A DNA stretch of 64,000 nt, taken from contig NZ_JACHXR010000006.1 in the NCBI RefSeq assembly GCF_014192275.1, positions 124,001 through 188,000 of the forward strand. Reading direction: 5' to 3'. Of this stretch, positions 7,617 to 17,098 are shown in pieces; positions within the stretch are counted from its first letter, which is position 1, and each line of letters opens with the position of its first letter. The DNA comes from Halomonas stenophila (GTDB lineage: Bacteria; Pseudomonadota; Gammaproteobacteria; Pseudomonadales; Halomonadaceae). Both the position numbers and the translations under genes were made by a program. The notes beneath the pieces are model-generated. The model had not been told where the DNA came from. It did not search any database and saw nothing but the letters and a program-made list of their open reading frames with translations.

Positions 7617-10600
7617 TCAGCCCTTGTTGCCCTCCTGGCGTTTCGCCTCCTGCTCGCGCCGGCGGATCTCCCGCGGGTCGTTATGGGCACGGCGCCGGCG
7701 ACGACGCGCGGCCGCCTTTTCCTCGCTTGAGGCCGCGTCTTGCGGCTCGGGCTTGGCTTCCGCCTGGGACTGCGGCTTGGCCTGAGCCCCCGGCTTGGCT
7801 TCGGCCTTGGGCTCGGGTTTCTCGGCCTTGGCCTCCGGCTTGGCTTCGGCCTTGGGCTTCTCGGCCTTGGCTTCGGCCTGGGACTCGGGCTTCTCGGCCT
7901 GGGGCTGTGGCTTGGCCTGAGCCGCCGGCTTGGCTTCGGCCTGGGACTCGGGCTTCTCGGCCTGGGGCTGCGGCTTGGCCTGAGCCTCTGGCTTGGCTTC
8001 GGCCTGGGACTCGGGCTTCTCGGCCTGGGGCTGCGGCTTGGTCTGAGCCTCCGGCTTGGCTTCCGCCTGGGGCTCGGGTTTTTCGGCCTTGGCCTCCGGC
8101 TTGGCTTCGGCCTTGGGCTCGGGTTTCTCGGCCTTGGCTTCCGGCCTGGCTTCGGCCTGGGGCTCGGGCTTTTCGGCCTTGGCCTCCGGCTTGGCTCCCG
8201 CCTTGGGCTCAGGCTTCTCGGCCCGGGGCTGCGGCTTGGCCTGAGCCGCCAGCTTGGCTTCTGCCTGGGGCGCGGGCTTCTCGGCCTGGGGCCTGGCTTC
8301 CGCCTGGGGCTCGGGCTTCTCGGCCTGGGGCTGCGGCCTGGCTTCCGCCTGGGGCTCGGGCTTCTCGGCCTTGGGCTCCGGCTTGGCTTCGGGCTTCTCG
8401 GCCTTGGCCTCCGGCCTGGCTTCGGCCTGGGGCTCGGGCTTTTCGGCCTTGGCCGCCGGCTTGGCTTCGGCCTTGGGTTCGGGCTTTTCGGCCTGGGGCT
8501 CGGGCTTCTCGGCCTTGGCCGCCGGCCTGGCTTCGGCCTGGGGCGCGGGCTTCTCGGCCTTGGCTTCCGCCTGGGGCTGCGGCTCGGTCTCGGGCTTCTG
8601 TCCGGTCTCCGCCGGGGCCTCGCCGGTCGCGGCTTGGGCGGCCTCGGCCTGCAGGCGCTGTTGCTCGGCTTCGGCCTGAGGGTTCAGCGCATGCTGGCGG
8701 CTCCGCTGACGCGGGTTGTTGCGCGTGCGCTTGGGCTTGGCATCCGCACTGGCGGCCTCTGCCGGTGCCTCGGCCTTCTGGGGGGCCGAGGTATCGGCCT
8801 TGACGCGCTGCCCGGAGGTGTCCTGGGGCTTGCGGGTGTCCTGGGGCTTGCCCCGGCCATCCTGCCCCTTGCGAGCCTCCTGGGGCTTGCGGGCATCCTG
8901 GGGCCTGCGGGTGTCATCCTGGCGACGACCCCGGCCTCCGCGGTTACCGCGGCCCTGGCTCTCCGCCAGGTCCGGCTTGTCCTCGGCAACCTGGCGTCCC
9001 TTGGGCGCCCGGCTGTCGTCGCGGCTCCCCTCGCTGCGCTGGCCTCGACGCTGCCGCTGGCGGCCGTTGCCGCCGGGTGCCTTGTCGTCACGCTCCCGGG
9101 CGCCGCCGGACGGGCGGGCATCGCGGGCCTTGCGCTCTTCGTCCTGGCGCGGGGCGGTCGGCTGGGCCGCCGACGGCCCGCTGGCCTCCTCGCCGCCGAG
9201 CAGGCGGGTGAAGCCCTTCACCAGGCGGCCCAGCACGCCTTCCCGGGTGGCCGGGGCGGCCGGGGCAGGGCGGGGCGCTGGGGCCGGTTTCGCGGCCGCG
9301 GCCGGTTTCTCGTCGGTCACCTTGGCGGGGGCCTCCTGCTGCAGCGAGGCGGGCGCCGGCTCGTGATGGACCACTGTCTTGACCGCCGCCTCGTCCCGCT
9401 TGACCGGCTTGCCGAAGGCCGCCTCGGGCTCCTTGCCGATCTCGGTCTCGGTGGGCAGCTCGAAGCTGGACAGGCTGGCCGTGCCTTCCTCGTCGACATG
9501 GTCGTCACGCAGGCGCTGCACGTCGTAGTGGGGGGTGTCCATGTCCGGGTTGGGCAAGAGCACCACCCGCACGCCCTGGCGACGCTCGATCTCGGCCAGC
9601 ACGCCGCGCTTCTCGTTGAGCAGGTAGGTGGCCACCGGCACCGGCAGGATGGCGCGGATCTGGGCGCTGCGCTCCTTCATGGCCTCCTCCTCGAGGAGGC
9701 GCATGACCGACAGCGAGAGGGAGCGCACGTCGCGGATGGTGCCCTGGCCGTCGCAGCGGGGGCAGACCACGCCGCTGGTCTCGCCCAGGGAGGGGCGCAG
9801 GCGCTGGCGGGACATTTCCATCAGGCCGAAGCGCGAGATGCGGCCGATCTGTACCCGGGCGCGATCGAGCTTGAGGGCGTCGCGCATGCGGTTCTCGACC
9901 TCGCGCTGGTTGCGCGCCGGGCTCATGTCGATGAAGTCGATGACCACCAGGCCGCCGATATCGCGCAGGCGCAGCTGGCGGGCGATCTCGTCGGCGGCCT
10001 CGCTGTTGGTCTGCAGCGCGGTCTCCTCGATATCGCTGCCGCGGGTGGCCCGGGCCGAGTTGATGTCGATGGAGACCAGCGCCTCGGTGTGGTCGATGAC
10101 GATGGATCCGCCGGACGGCAGCTTGACCTCGCGCTCGTAGGCGGTCTCGATCTGGGATTCGATCTGGAAGCGCGAGAACAGCGGTACCTCGTCGGCGTAG
10201 CGCTTGATCTTCTGCTGGTAGGAGGGCATCACCTGGCGGATGAAGGCCAGGGCCTCCTGGTGCACCTGCTCGCTGTCGATCAGCACCTCGCCGATGTCCT
10301 GGCGCAGGTAGTCGCGCATGGCGCGGATGATGACGTTGGATTCCCGGTAGATCAGGAAGGGGGCGGGGCGCTTGCCGGCCTCCTCGGTGATCGACTCCCA
10401 GACCTGCACCAGGTAGTCGAGATCCCACTGCAGTTCCTCGGTGGAGCGGCCGATGCCGGCGGTGCGCACGATCAGACCCATCTTGTCGGGCACGGTCAGC
10501 TGGCTCATGGCTTCCTTGAGCTGGCTGCGTTCCTCGCCCTCGATGCGCCGGGAGATGCCGCCGGCGCGGGCGTTGTTCGGCATCAGCACCAGGAAACGCC

Positions 10601-10964
10601 CGGCCAGGCTGATGAAGGTGGTCAGGGCCGCGCCCTTGTTGCCACGCTCCTCCTTGTCGACCTGGACGATGACTTCCTGGCCTTCCTTGAGCACTTCCTT
10701 GATGCTGGGGCGGCCCGAGGGCTCCTTGACGAAGTACTCGCGGGAGATTTCCTTGAGGGGGAGGAAGCCGTGGCGGTCGGCACCGAAGTCGACGAAGGCG
10801 GCTTCGAGGGAGGGTTCCACGCGGGTGATCTTGCCGCGATAGATGTTGGCTTTCTTCTGCTCCCGGGCACCGGATTCGATGTCCAGGTCGTAGAGGCGTT
10901 GTCCATCGACCAGGGCGACGCGCAGCTCTTCGGGCTGGGTCGCGTTGATGAGCATCCGTTTCAT
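7617..10964 (-). CDS. rne: Ribonuclease E
   Basis: RNase E is the main mRNA-processing endonuclease and degradosome scaffold. The start at 10964 is chosen because the family N terminus [10 protein letters not shown] begins there, giving 1115 residues. The S1 domain covers about residues 37-120. The catalytic region contains [12 protein letters not shown] and [10 protein letters not shown] with the metal-binding Asp residues. The Zn-link CPRC follows. The C-terminal half has an Arg/Gly-rich RNA-binding stretch and then nearly 300 residues of Ala/Lys/Pro/Glu/Gln repeats before a basic tail (AARRRRRR). The long divergent leader and the neighbour rluC match the E. coli arrangement. RhlB, a usual partner, is at 41.9 kb. 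Confidence 0.97.
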   Translation of the reverse strand: MKRMLINATQPEELRVALVDGQRLYDLDIESGAREQKKANIYRGKITRVEPSLEAAFVDFGADRHGFLPLKEISREYFVKEPSGRPSIKEVLKEGQEVIVQVDKEERGNKGAALTTFISLAGRFLVLMPNNARAGGISRRIEGEERSQLKEAMSQLTVPDKMGLIVRTAGIGRSTEELQWDLDYLVQVWESITEEAGKRPAPFLIYRESNVIIRAMRDYLRQDIGEVLIDSEQVHQEALAFIRQVMPSYQQKIKRYADEVPLFSRFQIESQIETAYEREVKLPSGGSIVIDHTEALVSIDINSARATRGSDIEETALQTNSEAADEIARQLRLRDIGGLVVIDFIDMSPARNQREVENRMRDALKLDRARVQIGRISRFGLMEMSRQRLRPSLGETSGVVCPRCDGQGTIRDVRSLSLSVMRLLEEEAMKERSAQIRAILPVPVATYLLNEKRGVLAEIERRQGVRVVLLPNPDMDTPHYDVQRLRDDHVDEEGTASLSSFELPTETEIGKEPEAAFGKPVKRDEAAVKTVVHHEPAPASLQQEAPAKVTDEKPAAAAKPAPAPRPAPAAPATREGVLGRLVKGFTRLLGGEEASGPSAAQPTAPRQDEERKARDARPSGGARERDDKAPGGNGRQRQRRGQRSEGSRDDSRAPKGRQVAEDKPDLAESQGRGNRGGRGRRQDDTRRPQDARKPQEARKGQDGRGKPQDTRKPQDTSGQRVKADTSAPQKAEAPAEAASADAKPKRTRNNPRQRSRQHALNPQAEAEQQRLQAEAAQAATGEAPAETGQKPETEPQPQAEAKAEKPAPQAEARPAAKAEKPEPQAEKPEPKAEAKPAAKAEKPEPQAEARPEAKAEKPEAKPEPKAEKPEPQAEARPQPQAEKPEPQAEARPQAEKPAPQAEAKLAAQAKPQPRAEKPEPKAGAKPEAKAEKPEPQAEARPEAKAEKPEPKAEAKPEAKAEKPEPQAEAKPEAQTKPQPQAEKPESQAEAKPEAQAKPQPQAEKPESQAEAKPAAQAKPQPQAEKPESQAEAKAEKPKAEAKPEAKAEKPEPKAEAKPGAQAKPQSQAEAKPEPQDAASSEEKAAARRRRRRAHNDPREIRRREQEAKRQEGNKG
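7740..8590 (-). repeat. Tandem repeats coding the low-complexity C-terminal region of RNase E
   Basis: About 850 bp inside rne code for roughly residues 790-1075, made of variants of [13 protein letters not shown]. The units differ in degree of decay. The clearest is a 63-bp (21-residue) unit present three times in a row (7869-7931, 7932-7994, 7995-8057), with only a few substitutions between copies. This points to recent tandem duplication. The segment keeps the reading frame throughout. Confidence 0.9.
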
Positions 10965-11686
10965 GTCGTCTCGCAAGATGGACGCGCCGGTGGGCGCCCA
11001 GGGAGCCTCTCTCACCTGATACCGACGGGTGGCAAGGCCCGGTTTCCGGCCAATGTCGTGCGATTCCGGCTGTTCAATAGCGTGCTATTCGTCTCCGGGA
11101 TCACCAAACTTGTCTCGAAATCCAGGCCTCTCACGACGATCGGTCAAGCCCGAGAGGCTTCCGTGCGTCGGCGAAGGCGAACCGCTGGGTGCTGCGTGCT
11201 TGTGCTCAGCGCATGTCGCGGATGCGGAACTGCGCCCGGCCGTGTCGGGGCTCCGGTGGAGGCCGCCCGGCACGGCATGATCATGTTGAGTACGGGGCGG
11301 AGGCAGGACATGTCTCGGCGGGTCTTCGCCCATCCGGCCCTGCGGTCACCGCCAACACCTGGCATTCATCGATTCGCCAACGCCGGCCTCCGGCACGATG
11401 TTGTACGTATCCCGTGATCGCCGCCCGTTCATCGGGGCGGGGCGGGCGTGGCGTTGTATCGCTTGCTTGTCGGCGGCGGGACCTCGAATCGGCGAGTGTC
11501 GTCGCGGCCTGATCTTTTCGCTCCGGCCTGCGTGTCTGTCGTGCAGGCGCTCGAACGGGCCAGAGTCGGCCCACTGGAGCGAGTTGGCAATATAACAGTA
11601 AAGGGGGTGACCGGCAATTGGGCGGCAGGATGGCGCGCACTGCGATAGAATGCGGCTTTTCCGCAGGTTGCCAGTGGAGTGCCGGC
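10965..11686. promoter_or_regulatory. 722-bp divergent control region between rne and rluC
   Basis: No convincing gene is seen here. Its AT content is higher than that of the flanks, and stops occur in all frames with poor codon use. On the minus strand TTGACC (11147-11142) could be a -35 for a long rne leader, but only a weak -10 (TGGATT) follows at 17 bp. A palindrome AATAGC-GT-GCTATT (11076-11089) would form a hairpin in the rne leader. For rluC, TAGAAT (11646-11651) is a possible -10, and TATAAC (11591-11596) is a second. A long rne 5' leader that controls rne mRNA decay is known in E. coli; whether this one works so is inference. Confidence 0.5.
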
Positions 11687-12634
11687 ATGGCCGAGGGCCG
11701 CGAAGTACAGTGGGTGGAAGTGACCGAGGGCCAGGTGGGCCAGCGGGTCGACAACTTCCTGATGACGCGCATGAAGGGGGCGCCCCGGGCGCTGATCTAC
11801 CGCATCGTGCGCAAGGGCGAGGTGCGTGTGAACAAGAAACGCGTCAAGGCCGACACCCGGCTGGCGCTGGGGGATGTGGTGCGCATCCCGCCGCTGCGGC
11901 TGGCTCCCCGGGAGGCGGTGCGCGAGGTCAGCGACAGCCTGCGCAACCTGCTGGCCGGCAGTGTGCTGCTGGAAGGCCGCGATTGGCTGGTGATCAACAA
12001 GCCCTCGGGGCTCGCCGTGCATGGCGGCAGCGGGGTCAAGATCGGCCTGATCGAGGCCCTGCGCCAGGTTCGCGAGGACCTGGACTTCCTCGAGCTGGTG
12101 CATCGTCTCGATCGTGATACCTCGGGGTGCCTGCTGCTGGCGAAGTCGCGTCCCGCCCTGTTGACCCTGAACAATGCCCTCAAGCGCCACGAGATGACCA
12201 AGCAGTACCTGGCGCTGGTGGCCGGGCGCTGGCCGGCGCGTCGGGACTTCGTCAGCGCGCGGCTGGATCGCTTCGACGCCGGCAATGGCGAGCGGCGCGT
12301 GCGGGTGGATCCGGCCGGCAAGGTGGCCCGTACCCGCTTCGCGGTGCGCGAGGCCTTCGCCGGCGCGACCCTGGTCGAGGCGGAGCCGATCACCGGCCGT
12401 ACCCATCAGATCCGCGTGCATGCCGCTCATGCCGGCTACCCGCTGCTCGGCGACGACAAGTACGGCACCCGGGAGGGCGGGCGTCTTGCCGCCCGGCTGG
12501 GGCTGTCGCGGCTCTTCCTGCATGCCGCCGCGCTGACCTTTCCCGAGCCCACCAGTGGCAGGCCCGTGAAGATCCGCGCCCCCCTGGGCGAGGAACTCGA
12601 CGCGGTGCTCGCCCGTGCACGCCAGGACCGCTGA
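11687..12634 (+). CDS. rluC: 23S rRNA pseudouridine synthase RluC
   Basis: RluC makes pseudouridine at positions 955, 2504 and 2580 of 23S rRNA (E. coli numbering). From the ATG at 11687 it has 315 residues. An S4 domain (about 20-80, with GQRVDNFL and RVNKKRVKAD) is followed by the RluA-type catalytic domain, whose HRLDRDTSG motif contains the catalytic Asp. The C-terminal motif GRTHQIRVH is also present. This start is preferred over upstream in-frame starts because it has a TGGAG site about 10 bases ahead and matches the family N terminus. It is divergent from rne, as in E. coli and Pseudomonas. Confidence 0.93.
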   Translation: MAEGREVQWVEVTEGQVGQRVDNFLMTRMKGAPRALIYRIVRKGEVRVNKKRVKADTRLALGDVVRIPPLRLAPREAVREVSDSLRNLLAGSVLLEGRDWLVINKPSGLAVHGGSGVKIGLIEALRQVREDLDFLELVHRLDRDTSGCLLLAKSRPALLTLNNALKRHEMTKQYLALVAGRWPARRDFVSARLDRFDAGNGERRVRVDPAGKVARTRFAVREAFAGATLVEAEPITGRTHQIRVHAAHAGYPLLGDDKYGTREGGRLAARLGLSRLFLHAAALTFPEPTSGRPVKIRAPLGEELDAVLARARQDR

Positions 12635-12644
12635 GGGGATGCCC

Positions 12645-13295
12645 ATGCGCTATCGACTGATGATCTTCGACTGGGACGGTACCCTGATGGATTCCGTGGC
12701 CCGCATCGTCGCCTGCATGCAGGCCGCGGGGCGCGAAATCGGCTGGGGGGAGCTCGGCGAGGACGAGGTGCGAGATATCATCGGCCTGGGCCTGCCCGAG
12801 GCCATCGCGCGGCTCTGCCCGGGTATCGACCCCGAGCGTGCCGAGGCGCTGCGGGGGCGCTATGCCTACCACTTCGTCGAGGGGGACGTCACCCCGATGC
12901 CCTTCTATCCCGGGGTCGCCGAGGGCCTGGCCCGGCTGCGCGCCGATGACGCGACCCGCCTGGCGGTGGCCACCGGAAAGAGCCGGCGGGGGCTCGACCG
13001 GATCTTCCGCGAGAGCGACTGCGGCCACTGGTTCCATGCCAGCCGCACCGCCGACGAGACCCGCTCCAAGCCCCATCCCCGGATGCTGGAGGAGCTGCTG
13101 GAGGAGCTCGGCGTGGCGGTGGAGGAGGCGGTGATGATCGGCGACACCGAATACGACCTGGAGATGGCCCGGGCCCTGGGCATGGATCGCGTCGCCGTGA
13201 CCTACGGCGTGCACGCCCCGCAGCGCCTGGCGGCGAGCCGACCGGTGTTCACCGCCGAGGCCTTTCCCGAACTCATCGACTGGCTGCACGCCTGA
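12645..13295 (+). CDS. HAD-IA family hydrolase (phosphoglycolate phosphatase-like)
   Basis: A 216-residue HAD phosphatase. Motif I is FDWDGTLMD at residues 8-16 with the nucleophilic Asp, a Ser/Thr motif II lies in VATGKS, and the C-terminal acidic motif is IGDTEYDLEMA. A small cap lies between them. The ATG at 12645 has GAGGGG six bases ahead, better than the ATG at 12639, which overlaps that site. A hydrolase at this spot between rluC and sppA is recalled from Pseudomonas. The substrate is unknown; a housekeeping sugar-phosphate or nucleotide clean-up role is inference. Confidence 0.85.
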   Translation: MRYRLMIFDWDGTLMDSVARIVACMQAAGREIGWGELGEDEVRDIIGLGLPEAIARLCPGIDPERAEALRGRYAYHFVEGDVTPMPFYPGVAEGLARLRADDATRLAVATGKSRRGLDRIFRESDCGHWFHASRTADETRSKPHPRMLEELLEELGVAVEEAVMIGDTEYDLEMARALGMDRVAVTYGVHAPQRLAASRPVFTAEAFPELIDWLHA

Positions 13296-13320
13296 GCGGC
13301 GGCAGGGAGGCAAGCATTTC

Positions 13321-14397
13321 ATGGCCGACGATCGACACGACGACAAGTGGACCCGGGGCCCCGAGCTCACCGCCGAGCAGGCGCGCCAGGCGAGGGAGGG
13401 GCAGCCGGCGCCCGCCGATTCGGCGGAGGATGCCGAGACGCTGCGCGAGCGACGTCGCCTCGCCCAGCAGGCGATGCTCGACCGCTGGATCGACGGGGTG
13501 CTCACCGAGCAGCGGCGCTCGCGGCGCTGGAAGCTGTTCTTCCGCTTCTTCTTCGTCCTGCTGATCCTGACCTCGCTGGCCACCACCCTCTATGGGCTCT
13601 TCCTGGTGCCGGGGCCGGTGGCGGCGGAGGGGCCGCACCTGGGGGTGGTGCGCGTGGAGGGCGTCATCGACCGCGAGTCCCCGGCCAACGCCGAGCGGAT
13701 CCTCGAGGGGGTCGAGCGGGCCTGGAAGGCGCCCGGGGCCGAGGCGGTGGTGCTGCACATCGACAGTCCCGGCGGCAGCCCGGTCCAGTCCCAGCGCATC
13801 CATGACGAGCTGATGCGCCTGCGCGCCTCGGGCGACAAGCCGATCATCGCGGTGATCGAGGATATCGGTGCCAGTGGTGCCTACTATATCGCCGCGGCGG
13901 CGGACGAGATCGTCGCCGCCCCGGCCAGCCTGGTCGGCTCCATCGGGGTGATCCACGCCGGTTTCGGCTTCGACGAGGCCATCGACCGGCTCGGCGTGGA
14001 GCGACGGGTCTTCACGGCCGGCGAGAACAAGGCCTTCCTCGACCCCTTCTCGGAGATCTCCGCCGATCAGCGGGCGTTCTGGCAGAAGGTCCTGTCCACC
14101 ACTCACCGCCAGTTCATCGAGGACGTCAAGGCCGGCCGGGGCCAGCGGCTGGCCGATGACGAGCGGCTGTTCAGCGGGTTGATCTGGACCGGCGAGCAGG
14201 CCCGGGCGCTGGGGCTGGTGGATGACCTCGACAGCCTCGACGGCATCGCCCGGGCGCGCCTCGAGACGCCGCGGGTCAAGGACTACACCCCGCGGCTCGA
14301 TCCCTTCGAGCGGCTGACGCGGCGCTTCGGGCGCGTCGTCGCCGAATGGGTCGGGGTGCCGCGGGCCGATTCACCGCTGCGCTATCAGCTCTATTGA
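13321..14397 (+). CDS. sppA: Signal peptide peptidase SppA (short form)
   Basis: SppA is a membrane-bound serine protease that degrades cleaved signal peptides. The 358-residue protein is the short, single-domain form. A charged cytoplasmic N terminus of about 70 residues precedes one transmembrane helix (about 71-95), followed by a ClpP-like S49 peptidase domain. Likely catalytic residues are Ser185 in DIGASGAYY and Lys237 in AGENKAFLDPF. HIDSPGGS and SLVGSIGV are typical of the family. Its TGA stop is also the first part of a hairpin element shared with other gene ends in this window. Confidence 0.93.
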   Translation: MADDRHDDKWTRGPELTAEQARQAREGQPAPADSAEDAETLRERRRLAQQAMLDRWIDGVLTEQRRSRRWKLFFRFFFVLLILTSLATTLYGLFLVPGPVAAEGPHLGVVRVEGVIDRESPANAERILEGVERAWKAPGAEAVVLHIDSPGGSPVQSQRIHDELMRLRASGDKPIIAVIEDIGASGAYYIAAAADEIVAAPASLVGSIGVIHAGFGFDEAIDRLGVERRVFTAGENKAFLDPFSEISADQRAFWQKVLSTTHRQFIEDVKAGRGQRLADDERLFSGLIWTGEQARALGLVDDLDSLDGIARARLETPRVKDYTPRLDPFERLTRRFGRVVAEWVGVPRADSPLRYQLY

Positions 14398-14482
14398 AGA
14401 GAGCAGAAGGAAGGACGCCGCTTCGCGGCAGAAAGAGGGAAGACGGGTGGCCATCCCTTTCTTCCCTCTTCTTCTCGTCCCT
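14395..14482. repeat. Stop-anchored purine/pyrimidine hairpin element, copy 1 (sppA/yceF)
   Basis: The element begins at the sppA stop (TGAAGAG). It then has a 5-bp hairpin GCCGC-TTC-GCGGC (14417-14429) and a purine arm AAGAGGGAAGA (14433-14443) that pairs perfectly with TCTTCCCTCTT (14460-14470). The bases between the arms (GGGTGG, CCATCC) can extend the stem. It ends one base before the stop of the convergent yceF, so it can act as a bidirectional terminator. Related copies lie after pilZ, wbpE, rhlB and recO. Confidence 0.75.
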
Positions 14483-14483
14483 G

Positions 14484-15071
14484 TTACGGCACGCCCAGCG
14501 GATCCAGTCCGGCCTCGCGCAGCAGCGCGCACAGCCGGATCAGCGGCAGGCCGACCAGGGTGTTGGGATCGTCGCCCTCGAGCCGCTCGAACAGGCTGAT
14601 GCCGAGCCCTTCCATATGGAAGCTGCCGGCGGCGTCCAGGGGGCGTTCCCGGGCCACGTAGCGGGCGATCTCGTCGGCGCCGAGGCGGCGGAAGATCACG
14701 TCGTAGCGCTCGTGGCAGACCCGGTGGCTGGCGTGGCGCGTGTCGATCAGCGCCAGCCCGGTCAGGAAGCTGACCCGGCGTCCCGAGAAGCGGGCCAGCT
14801 GGGCGCGGGCGGCGGCCTCGTCGGCGGGCTTGCCCAGCGCCTCGCCGTCGAAGACCGCGACCTGGTCGGAGCCGATGATCAGGTGGTCCGGCCAGTCGGC
14901 GGCCAGTCGTTCGGCCTTGGCCAGAGAGAGGCGGTGTACCAGCGCCCGGGGGGATTCTCCGGGGCGGGGCGTCTCGTCGATGTCGGGACTGTCCCAGGCG
15001 TAGGGGATCTCCAGACGGTCGAGCAGCTGGCGGCGGAAGCGGGAGCTCGAGGCGAGCACCAGGCGTGGCAT
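14484..15071 (-). CDS. yceF: Maf family nucleoside triphosphate pyrophosphatase YceF
   Basis: A house-cleaning pyrophosphatase. The E. coli homolog YceF hydrolyses 7-methyl-GTP. From the ATG at 15071 it has 195 residues and opens with the Maf signature LVLASSSRFRR. It also contains IIGSDQVAV with the metal-binding Asp and GLALIDT. An upstream in-frame start would add 22 residues unlike the family, and AGGACCTCCC lies just ahead of the chosen start. It is divergent from yceD-rpmF, the same arrangement as in E. coli and Pseudomonas. Confidence 0.92.
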   Translation of the reverse strand: MPRLVLASSSRFRRQLLDRLEIPYAWDSPDIDETPRPGESPRALVHRLSLAKAERLAADWPDHLIIGSDQVAVFDGEALGKPADEAAARAQLARFSGRRVSFLTGLALIDTRHASHRVCHERYDVIFRRLGADEIARYVARERPLDAAGSFHMEGLGISLFERLEGDDPNTLVGLPLIRLCALLREAGLDPLGVP

Positions 15072-15160
15072 GGGAGGTCCTCCGGAGGTGGTCGAACGCC
15101 GCTGTGGCGAGGGCGCAACCCTGCGCCCCGCGGGCATTGTAACCGCGAATCACGGTGGCT

Positions 15161-15189
15161 TTGACAGGGGCAGGGGGAGTGCCTATCAT
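15161..15189 (+). promoter_or_regulatory. Strong sigma-70 promoter for yceD-rpmF
   Basis: A perfect -35 TTGACA (15161-15166) is followed by a 17-bp spacer and -10 TATCAT (15184-15189), five of six matches. A normal start of transcription 6-8 bases later falls at about 15195-15197, only 2-4 bases before the yceD ATG at 15199. The message would be leaderless or nearly so. It is the best-scoring promoter I found by eye in the window. Confidence 0.85.
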
Positions 15190-15198
15190 TGCGCGCCT

Positions 15199-15726
15199 AT
15201 GTTGACCTCACGACTCCCTGGCAGGGTCGAGCCTTACAGGCTCGCCGCGCATGCCGAACATCTCGAAGGCCTGGTGGCGCTGGCCGACCTGCCGCGGCTC
15301 GCCGACGAGGTCGGGGCGCAGCGGGGTGACGCCCGGGTGTGGCTGGACTTCACCATCGATGCCCAGGGGCGTCGAGTGATCAGCGGTCATCTCGAGGCCG
15401 AGCTGCAGCTGCCCTGTCGCCGCTGCCTCTCGCCCATGGCCCAGGACGTCGCCAGCGACTTCCTGCTGGGCATGGTCACCAGCGACGCCTTGGCGGCCGA
15501 CCTGCCGAGCACCCACGAGCCGGTGTTGGTGGAGAACGAACAGCTGAACCTGCTGGGGGTGGTCGAGGATGAGCTCATCCTCAGCCTGCCCCAGGTGGTT
15601 TACCACGACGAGGCCGATTGCGCGGTCTCGCGCGACCAGCTGAGCAGCGGGGCGGCCTCCGACGCGTCGGAGGCGTCCCCCAAGAGTCCCTTCGACGTGC
15701 TCAAGCACCTCAAGGGCAAAACCTGA
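15199..15726 (+). CDS. yceD: Large ribosomal RNA subunit accumulation protein YceD (DUF177)
   Basis: YceD is needed for normal 23S rRNA accumulation and is almost always next to rpmF. The 175-residue protein has the DUF177 core: LQLPCRRCLSPM with the CXXC pair, and VEDELILSLPQVVYHDE. The N terminus (SRLPGRVEPYRLA) aligns by eye with E. coli YceD at this ATG, so the start is likely correct even though it lies only a few bases after the predicted transcription start and no Shine-Dalgarno is possible in that leader. rpmF follows after 31 bases. Confidence 0.92.
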   Translation: MLTSRLPGRVEPYRLAAHAEHLEGLVALADLPRLADEVGAQRGDARVWLDFTIDAQGRRVISGHLEAELQLPCRRCLSPMAQDVASDFLLGMVTSDALAADLPSTHEPVLVENEQLNLLGVVEDELILSLPQVVYHDEADCAVSRDQLSSGAASDASEASPKSPFDVLKHLKGKT

Positions 15727-15757
15727 TACTCATCGATTCACTCTGGAGTGATATCTC

Positions 15758-15928
15758 ATGGCAGTTCAACAGAACCGCAAGACCCGTTCCAAGCGCGGCA
15801 TGCGTCGCAGCCACGACGCCCTGACCGGCCAGGCGCTGTCCCAGGACAAGGAGACCGGTACCACTCACCTGCGTCACCACGTCTCCCCGGACGGCTTCTA
15901 TCGCGGTCGCAAGGTCGTCGACGCCTGA
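15758..15928 (+). CDS. rpmF: 50S ribosomal protein L32
   Basis: A 56-residue ribosomal protein. The N terminus [20 protein letters not shown] is typical of L32, and the C terminus contains [21 protein letters not shown] lies 12 bases ahead of the ATG. It is in an operon with yceD, as in most proteobacteria. A weak hairpin (7-bp stem, 15914-15920 with 15931-15937) straddles its stop and may partly separate it from plsX. Confidence 0.97.
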   Translation: MAVQQNRKTRSKRGMRRSHDALTGQALSQDKETGTTHLRHHVSPDGFYRGRKVVDA

Positions 15929-15968
15929 GGCGACGACGCCCTCTTTGCCGTGACGCCTGGCCGCTGAC

Positions 15969-17093
15969 ATGCGGATAGCCGTGGATGCCATGGGCGGGGA
16001 TCTGGGTCCCCGCGCCACCGTGGTAGGCGCCGCCGGTGCCGTCATGGCCGACCCCGATCTCGAGATCCGGCTGTTCGGCCCTGCCCGCCTGCTGGACGAG
16101 GAGATCTCCCGGCTGCCGCGGCCACTGGCCGCGGCGTCGTCGCATCTATGGGTCGAGGATGCGCCGGCCGTGGTGCGTGAGGATCAGCGTCCCGCCCAGG
16201 CCCTGCGCCATGGGCGCGACACCAGCATGGCCGCCATGCTCGACTGCCTCGCCGCGGGCGGGGCCGAGGCCGGCGTCAGTGCCGGCAACACCGGAGCCCT
16301 CATGGCCCTGGCCCGGCGGGCGCTGGGGACGGTCGGCGGCGTGCCGCGTCCGGCGATCAGCACGGCCATCCCGACCCGCGAGGAGGGCCGCTGCTACCTG
16401 CTCGACCTCGGCGCCAACGTCGATGTCGAGGCGGCCCGCCTGATCGACTTCGCCCTGATGGGCGAGGTCATGGCGCGCCATGTCGACGGTCTCGCGCATC
16501 CGCGCGTCGCCCTGCTCAACGTCGGGGTGGAGGGCACCAAGGGGACCGTCAGCGTGCAGCGGGCCGACGAGGCCCTGCGGCGGCTCGAGGGGCTGAACTA
16601 TCTCGGCTTTATCGAGGGCGACGGGATCTTCTCCGGCGAGGTCGATGTCGTGGTCTGCGACGGCTTCGTCGGCAATGCCGTGCTCAAGGCCAGCGAGGGC
16701 CTGGCGCGGATGCTGGTGCGCCGGGTGCAGGCGACCTTCGAGGCCCACTGGTCGAGCCGGCTGGTCGGCCTGCTGGCCAGGCCCGCCCTGGCGCGCCTGC
16801 GCCGGGAGCTGGACCCGGTGCGCTACAACGGCGCCAGCCTGCTGGGGCTGGCGGGCATCGTCGTCAAGAGCCACGGCAGCGCCGATGCCGCGGGATTCCA
16901 CTTCGCGGTGGCGCGGGCGGTGCAGGAGGTGCGCCATGGCCTGCCGGACCGGCTCGCCATGGAACTCGACCACCGGCGGTCCGCCGTCGACTCGGCCGTC
17001 GTCGACGACCGAGTCGACAGTGGAGCCAGGATCATTGCCCCGAGCGTCACGGACGCGGCCGGGGACGATGCAAGCCAACAAGAGCAAAGGTGA
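15969..17093 (+). CDS. plsX: Phosphate acyltransferase PlsX
   Basis: PlsX converts acyl-ACP to acyl-phosphate for glycerolipid synthesis. The protein has 374 residues and begins [21 protein letters not shown] cut short here as [10 protein letters not shown], the family signature. [23 protein letters not shown] and [12 protein letters not shown] are also present. The last 40 residues are Asp/Ser/Ala-rich and probably disordered. In E. coli fabH lies between plsX and fabD; here fabD follows directly, as recalled for Pseudomonas. Confidence 0.95.
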   Translation: MRIAVDAMGGDLGPRATVVGAAGAVMADPDLEIRLFGPARLLDEEISRLPRPLAAASSHLWVEDAPAVVREDQRPAQALRHGRDTSMAAMLDCLAAGGAEAGVSAGNTGALMALARRALGTVGGVPRPAISTAIPTREEGRCYLLDLGANVDVEAARLIDFALMGEVMARHVDGLAHPRVALLNVGVEGTKGTVSVQRADEALRRLEGLNYLGFIEGDGIFSGEVDVVVCDGFVGNAVLKASEGLARMLVRRVQATFEAHWSSRLVGLLARPALARLRRELDPVRYNGASLLGLAGIVVKSHGSADAAGFHFAVARAVQEVRHGLPDRLAMELDHRRSAVDSAVVDDRVDSGARIIAPSVTDAAGDDASQQEQR

Positions 17094-17098
17094 TCGAC

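Noticed and set aside
7740..8590. CRISPR-like array
   Set aside because: The repeats are adjacent, in frame, vary in length and have no unique spacers. They code for the RNase E tail.
7740..11417. A 1225-codon plus-strand open frame antisense to rne
   Set aside because: It mirrors RNase E codons in a high-GC gene, giving Gly/Leu-rich low-complexity sequence with no domain. RNase E on the other strand is certain.
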